A DNA stretch of 64,000 nt from JALYXV01 sp963733505 (GTDB lineage Bacteria > Actinomycetota > Acidimicrobiia > Acidimicrobiales > Palsa-688), in the NCBI GenBank assembly GCA_963733505.1, contig CAVTDW010000017.1, positions 124,001 through 188,000 of the forward strand. Reading direction: 5' to 3'. Shown here one piece after another: positions 59,863 to 64,000 of the stretch; position 1 is the first letter of the stretch; each line of letters begins with the position of its first letter. The position numbers and the translations under genes were made by a program. The notes under the pieces were generated by a model. That model had not been told where the DNA came from and did not search any database. It saw only the letters and a list, made by a program, of their open reading frames with translations.

Positions 59863-62862
59863 ATGGTTGTTCTACCTCCGCACCATCTGAGCCGGCCCCG
59901 CCTGACCACGCTCCTCCAATCGGGCGCCGTGGGCCTCGTCGAGGCAGGTGCCGGCTATGGCAAAACGGTCCTGGCCGCGGAGTTTGCCGCACACCTGGGC
60001 GTCGTCACCGTGGTGGCCCGCCTCGAACCAGGTCCGATGTCGCCTGGCCTGCTCGCCAACCGGTTGCGGGCGGGAGCCCGTCGAGTCGGCCTATCAGACA
60101 CCGACGCCCGCATGGCCGAAGCCGGCTGGGACGCAGTTGGCGCACTCGACGCACTTCTTGAATCGCTGGCGGGGGAGGCGGCCCTGGTCGTCATCGACGA
60201 CGTGCACCACGCGGACGAACATCTGGTCGCCTTTTTGGCCCGGCTCGCGGATGGCCTGGGGCCCGGGCAACGGCTGTTGCTGCTCGGTCGGTTCCTGCCG
60301 CCTGGAGTACAGAGGCTTCTGCGCACATTGCAGGTGGTGCACGTCGGCCCCGGACAACTCGCGCTAGACGCCTCCGAGGTGACCGAGCTGTGCGGAAAGG
60401 GGTTCGGGCTGGCACTCGATCCGGTCCAGGCGACCGCGGTGCAGCGGGCTACGGGAGGTTGGGCGGCGGCAGTCGTGCTCGCCGCGTCCCGCGCCAGCCG
60501 CTCAGGTGGCGACCCGCAATGGATCCAGGCGCTCAGCGCCGCGGGTCGCGGGACTGTCCTGGCCGCCCTTGTGGACGACATCCTGGACACCCTCGACCCA
60601 TTAGCGCGTGTCGGCCTGATTCAACTGGCCCATCTCCCCCTGATCGATCCCGTACTGGCCAGTGACGTCACCGGGGTACCGGGTTTGTTCGCCGCCGCGG
60701 CCGCCGCAGGACTGCCCTTCACGGCCTCCGGTGACGGTTGGTGGGATCTCCCTGGCCCGGTGCGCGACCTCCTCCGGCGGTCTGCGGCTCCCGAAGCCGA
60801 GGTGGTACGACGGGCATCGAGGGCGTATGTGGCGCGCCATGAGCTCGGTCCGGCGGTGCGGGTACTCATGGCCGCGGGGGAGTCAGAGGCAACCGCCGCG
60901 CTCGTTTCTGGGCTGTCGCCCCAGCAAGCCGGCACCCTGGACGTCCAAGACTTGGACGCCATCGTCGAGGCCCTTCCGGAGACCGCTCTCGCCGCTCACC
61001 CCCGCCTGCTCGTTCACCTGGCTCGGGCGTGCGAGCCAGCCGCCCAGACCAGGCGCCGGTCTGCGGCACTGGCGAAGGCCGCCCGCCTCGTCGACGCAGT
61101 CGCCGACCCCGAACTGGCCCGGGAGATCGACGCTGAGTTCGCCCGGGACCTCGCACGCGACAACCGACCGGAGCTCGCCATCGCTGTGGCAGCTCGGCTT
61201 CTCTCTGCCACGGGACCAGCGGAGACGGCCACCCGTGCCCGTCTCAACGACACCTTGGGCCGGGCGGCAGCATTCAGCCGGGAGGAGCGGGGGTTCCAGG
61301 TGGCCGAGCAGCACCTGACGGAGGCGGCGCGCATGTATCGCCAACTTGGGGAGCTGGGGTGGTTCGCGCTGGTCATGCTCGCGCTGGGGACCTTGGTTCA
61401 CTACGAGCGGGGCGAGTACGAGCTGGCGGCGCAACGCCTAAGCGATGCCCTCGAGGCTCTCCCCGGGCCGTCACGCCAGCGGGCCGTGGTGCTCAGTTTC
61501 CGTGCCGAGGTGCTGATCGACTGTGGCCGCTTCGATGAGGCCGCAGGCGACATCGCCGAGGCCCACCAACTTGCCGACTTGCTCGGCGACGATCGCGTCC
61601 ATGCGTATGCGGAGTGGGATTCGGCTCGCCATGCATCGCAGCGCGGTGACGCCCAGGCCACGCTCGAGCATGTTCGCCGGGTCGAGACGCACCGGGGCGA
61701 CTGGTGGGAGCACAGCGGAGCTGATTTCCTGGCCGATGCAGCCGACCTGCTCGACCGGGTCGGCGAGGTCGCCCTGGCCTGGGAGTACCTCCAGCGGGCC
61801 CGCGCCTCTCCGGCCGTGCACGACGACTACGCAATCGAACTGGCCGCCGTCGCCCTGCTGGCGCGCCACGGCGATCCACACCGAGCCGAAGAAGGACTCC
61901 TGGCGCTGACTGCCCGCTCGCGCGTCGGCCCTCGGGAAATGTGGCGGATTACGTTGCTGCGGGCCGCGGCGGCGCTGCGGTCGGGCGATCCGCGCGCCGG
62001 CGGTTTGGCGGCCCAAGCGTTCGAGGAAGCGGCCCGTTTGGGCTATCCGAACCTCCCGCTGATCCGTGAGCGCGAGGTGGCCGAGCGTTTGGCCGCCTTG
62101 GCGGCCGAGACCGGCCAACCGGCGGCGCTGGCACTCGACTCGGCCAGCCTGCCCGTCGGGATCACACTCCTCGGCCGCTTCGAGGTCACTCGCGGGGGAA
62201 GGGTCGTCGCGATCCCGGCCGGCCAAGTGCGCCAACTGGTCAAGTTTGTTGCCGTCTCGGGCGGGCGCGTCCAGAGCGACGAAGCCATCGAAGTGCTCTG
62301 GCCCGAAGTCGATCCCGAAGTGGGCCGGAACCGGCTGCGAACCATCCTGGGCCGTCTCCGCGACGCTGGGGGCGACCTGGTCACGCGAGAAGATGAGTCG
62401 CTGATTCTCGGCACGTTGGTTGACTCCGATATGGCCCGCTTCGAGACCGAGGGCCGCCACGCGCTGGCGATCGGCGCGACGGAGAGCCGAGCCGGGGTCG
62501 CCCTGGCACGAGCCGCGATCGTTCGCTATCGAGGCGACCTCCTTCCAGACGACCCGTACGAACCGTGGGCGGCAGGGCCGAGAGAACGGCTCCGCCGCCG
62601 GGCGCTGGCGCTCCTGGACCTCTGCGCGAGCGACGCCGCGGCGCATCACGACCTCGACGGGGCGTGCCGTTTCTTGGAACGGGCAATCGAGCTTGCGCCG
62701 TATGAGGAAGATCGCCACCTCCGTATGGTCGAGCACTTGCTCGCTCAGGGCCGACGAGGCTCCGCCCGCAGGATGCTCGAGCGAGCGCGCGCCGCCTTGG
62801 ACGAAATGGGTCTTCCCCCGACCTCGGCCCTGGCCGAGATGGAGGCGGCGACGCACCGCTGA
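59863..62862 (+). CDS. STAND ATPase-winged helix-BTAD transcriptional regulator
   Basis: A 999-residue regulator. The N-terminal MalT-like STAND NTPase has Walker A EAGAGYGKTVLAAE (about 27-40) and Walker B LVVIDDVHHAD (about 107). A helical TPR-like region spans about 300-760. The C-terminal 240 residues carry an OmpR-type winged helix (ITLLGRFEVTRGGRVVAIPA, RNRLRTILGRLRDAG) and a BTAD helical domain (YRGDLLPDDPYEPWAAGPRE, AIELAPYEEDRHLRMVEHLL). The DNA-binding domain thus lies downstream of the NTPase, the reverse of AfsR/SARP order. It is likely to activate a nearby or distant target on ligand binding. Confidence 0.9.
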   Translation: MVVLPPHHLSRPRLTTLLQSGAVGLVEAGAGYGKTVLAAEFAAHLGVVTVVARLEPGPMSPGLLANRLRAGARRVGLSDTDARMAEAGWDAVGALDALLESLAGEAALVVIDDVHHADEHLVAFLARLADGLGPGQRLLLLGRFLPPGVQRLLRTLQVVHVGPGQLALDASEVTELCGKGFGLALDPVQATAVQRATGGWAAAVVLAASRASRSGGDPQWIQALSAAGRGTVLAALVDDILDTLDPLARVGLIQLAHLPLIDPVLASDVTGVPGLFAAAAAAGLPFTASGDGWWDLPGPVRDLLRRSAAPEAEVVRRASRAYVARHELGPAVRVLMAAGESEATAALVSGLSPQQAGTLDVQDLDAIVEALPETALAAHPRLLVHLARACEPAAQTRRRSAALAKAARLVDAVADPELAREIDAEFARDLARDNRPELAIAVAARLLSATGPAETATRARLNDTLGRAAAFSREERGFQVAEQHLTEAARMYRQLGELGWFALVMLALGTLVHYERGEYELAAQRLSDALEALPGPSRQRAVVLSFRAEVLIDCGRFDEAAGDIAEAHQLADLLGDDRVHAYAEWDSARHASQRGDAQATLEHVRRVETHRGDWWEHSGADFLADAADLLDRVGEVALAWEYLQRARASPAVHDDYAIELAAVALLARHGDPHRAEEGLLALTARSRVGPREMWRITLLRAAAALRSGDPRAGGLAAQAFEEAARLGYPNLPLIREREVAERLAALAAETGQPAALALDSASLPVGITLLGRFEVTRGGRVVAIPAGQVRQLVKFVAVSGGRVQSDEAIEVLWPEVDPEVGRNRLRTILGRLRDAGGDLVTREDESLILGTLVDSDMARFETEGRHALAIGATESRAGVALARAAIVRYRGDLLPDDPYEPWAAGPRERLRRRALALLDLCASDAAAHHDLDGACRFLERAIELAPYEEDRHLRMVEHLLAQGRRGSARRMLERARAALDEMGLPPTSALAEMEAATHR

Positions 62863-62915
62863 CCTTGCGTGATCGGTGTGCCGCTCGTGTGACGGGCGGC
62901 CGCGATGGTCATTGC

Positions 62916-63116
62916 GTGCACGTCGCAGTGATCCTTCGGCTACTTCCAGAGGCTCTGGCGGAGGGTCGCGTCGTCGGGCACGCCGAAGTCGTCGACACCG
63001 GCGACCGGAAGCCGGTCAATGACGCACAGGACCTGATTGCGCTCCTGTGCGCCCTCGGCCCCGGCCCCGGATCCGCTTCCGGTGACAGCCGCCCACGATC
63101 AAAGGAGACAACATGA
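62916..63116 (+). CDS. Small conserved-type protein, unknown
   Basis: A 66-residue frame starting GTG 62916: VILRLLPEALAEGRVVGHAE and VVDTGDRKPVNDAQDLIALL recall a small actinobacterial family of unknown function. It ends in an ATGA overlap with the following secreted-protein gene. It follows the STAND regulator by 53 bases and may share its transcript. Confidence 0.65.
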   Translation: MHVAVILRLLPEALAEGRVVGHAEVVDTGDRKPVNDAQDLIALLCALGPGPGSASGDSRPRSKETT

Positions 63117-63862
63117 CCCGTCAACGAACCATCGCAACGAGAACGATCCTGTTGGGGCGCCGGTGGGGCGCTGCCGCAGCCGTGGCCATCGTGGTCACAC
63201 TCGTACCGGCTCAGGCTGCGCACGCCATGGCCACGACCACGGCCACGACCACGGCCACGGCCACGGCCACGGCGAGCACGGCGAACACCACGCCGGGCAA
63301 TGTCGGAGGTCTGGACCTCGCCGGATATTGCCAGAACCTGGGAGATCACGGAACGACTTCGGCCGGGCCCGCCATCTTGCGCCGCGGCGCCGTGACTGGG
63401 CCGAACTTCGCCTACCAGAACTGGGCGTGCGTGCAGGACAGCGGGAAGGTCGTTCCGATGAGCGATACCGGCTCCGCACCGAGCCTCCTCGATGCCTGCG
63501 TGCACCAATACCCGAACGTGGCCCTGTACGCGGCACCGCTCGACGCCAACGACGCGTTCACCTGGAATTGCTTCCTCCTTCCTCCGGCCGCGAGCAGCAG
63601 CGTCGCCGACGAGGACAACTCCGCGGTTACCGCGCTGATGCAGACCGACATGGTTCAAGGCGAGATTGCAACGCTGCAGGCCGAGGTCGCCACCGGGCAC
63701 GCAGCACACGCATTGCTCGACGGGGTGCGGTTCCTGCAATCGCGACCTGTCCAGGAGCTGATCGCCGACGTTCTGGGCGGTTACCACTTGACCGGTCAAC
63801 AGCCCGTCGTTACCGCCGAACTCGGTGCCGCGATGGTGAAGGCGGTACTCAGGCAGCCGTGA
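63113..63862 (+). CDS. Secreted protein with Thr/Ala repeat, unknown
   Basis: A 249-residue protein with AAAGGAG before the ATG. A signal peptide (about 1-38) ends QAAHA; a Thr/Ala low-complexity run (TTTATTTATATATA) follows. The mature domain has four or five cysteines (GYCQNLG, NWACVQD, LDACVHQ, WNCFLLP), likely forming disulfides, and a C-terminal helix-rich part. Not recognised as a named family; a secreted signalling or binding role under the upstream regulator is speculative. Confidence 0.8.
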   Translation: MTRQRTIATRTILLGRRWGAAAAVAIVVTLVPAQAAHAMATTTATTTATATATASTANTTPGNVGGLDLAGYCQNLGDHGTTSAGPAILRRGAVTGPNFAYQNWACVQDSGKVVPMSDTGSAPSLLDACVHQYPNVALYAAPLDANDAFTWNCFLLPPAASSSVADEDNSAVTALMQTDMVQGEIATLQAEVATGHAAHALLDGVRFLQSRPVQELIADVLGGYHLTGQQPVVTAELGAAMVKAVLRQP

Positions 63863-63891
63863 CCAGCAACACCGAACGTTGTGTAGGTGCA

Positions 63892-63920
63892 CCTCCGGGG
63901 CGGGTGGTCCGCCCCGGAGG
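63892..63920 (+). terminator. Hairpin terminator after the secreted-protein gene
   Basis: Perfect 12-base arms CCTCCGGGGCGG and CCGCCCCGGAGG with a GTGGT loop, 30 bases after the stop and followed by ATTTCC. The remaining 80 bases of the window hold no gene that can be supported. Confidence 0.8.
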
Positions 63921-64000
63921 ATTTCCGTTGGCGACGTGTCGATCTGGGCGGTTCCGATCGTCGTTCAGGGTGGAAGGTGCCAAGGGGCACCCGGAGACCA

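Noticed and set aside
1..64000. tRNA, rRNA, CRISPR, IS elements, integrases, attachment sites and replication origins
   Set aside because: I looked for characteristic motifs and repeats and found none; a covariance search would be needed to exclude small RNAs.

Overview
The window looks like a chromosomal segment of a high-G+C actinobacterium, most likely a soil or freshwater member of the Acidimicrobiia. This is inferred from gene content. It carries a mycothiol-type DinB/maleylpyruvate-isomerase protein, an F420-type (Ddn) nitroreductase, a group II truncated haemoglobin, GAF-ANTAR, PadR, BTAD and MT0933-type antitoxin proteins. GTG/TTG starts and 4-base ATGA/GTGA gene overlaps are common. 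Glycyl-tRNA synthetase is the bacterial alpha+beta type fused into one chain, which is not the usual form in mainstream Actinomycetia. I see no rRNA, tRNA, CRISPR array, IS element, integrase or phage gene.

Layout. 1-6 kb (minus): a GT39-like membrane glycosyltransferase, a GT2 synthase with a degenerate GGDEF-like N-terminus, and a coupled trio (small membrane protein, SDR, mycothiol-type enzyme). 6-17 kb: Ddn nitroreductase, GlyRS, an autoregulated-looking PadR pair, a ferredoxin/ferredoxin-reductase pair, an HExxH protein, GlbO and GAF-ANTAR. 17-24 kb: a minus-strand operon (lipoprotein, two different ABC ATPases, a large FtsX permease) divergent from a two-component system. 24-33 kb: winged-helix protein, hemerythrin, DrrAB-like exporter, a lipoprotein, VOC/AraC divergent pair, aldo/keto reductase, a WS/DGAT-like acyltransferase and a cupin. 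33-41 kb (minus): a secreted protein with a structured leader, type III glutamine synthetase, a polytopic membrane protein and a PQQ-type propeller, the last three overlapping. 41-45 kb: AlkD-like protein, a zinc-uptake cluster (ZnuA and ZnuB, no ZnuC) with palindromic operators, and a Fur/Zur regulator. 45-50.6 kb: a giant secreted protein with seven 83-residue MBG repeats plus a diverged eighth. 50.6-64 kb: a truncated AAA/LuxR remnant, SDR, ferritin-like-VIT1 transporter, MT0933-like antitoxin, glycogen debranching enzyme, aldo/keto reductase, a second ABC exporter, a flippase-like protein and a 999-residue STAND-wHTH-BTAD regulator leading into two small genes.

Odd feature of the whole window: seven genes are broken by ten single-base frame changes, nine of which are one extra base, mostly in G/C runs. 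In the MBG protein the repeats themselves show that one extra G is present. The pattern fits residual long-read consensus error better than gene decay, so I annotate these as single genes spanning the frame changes and give the positions.
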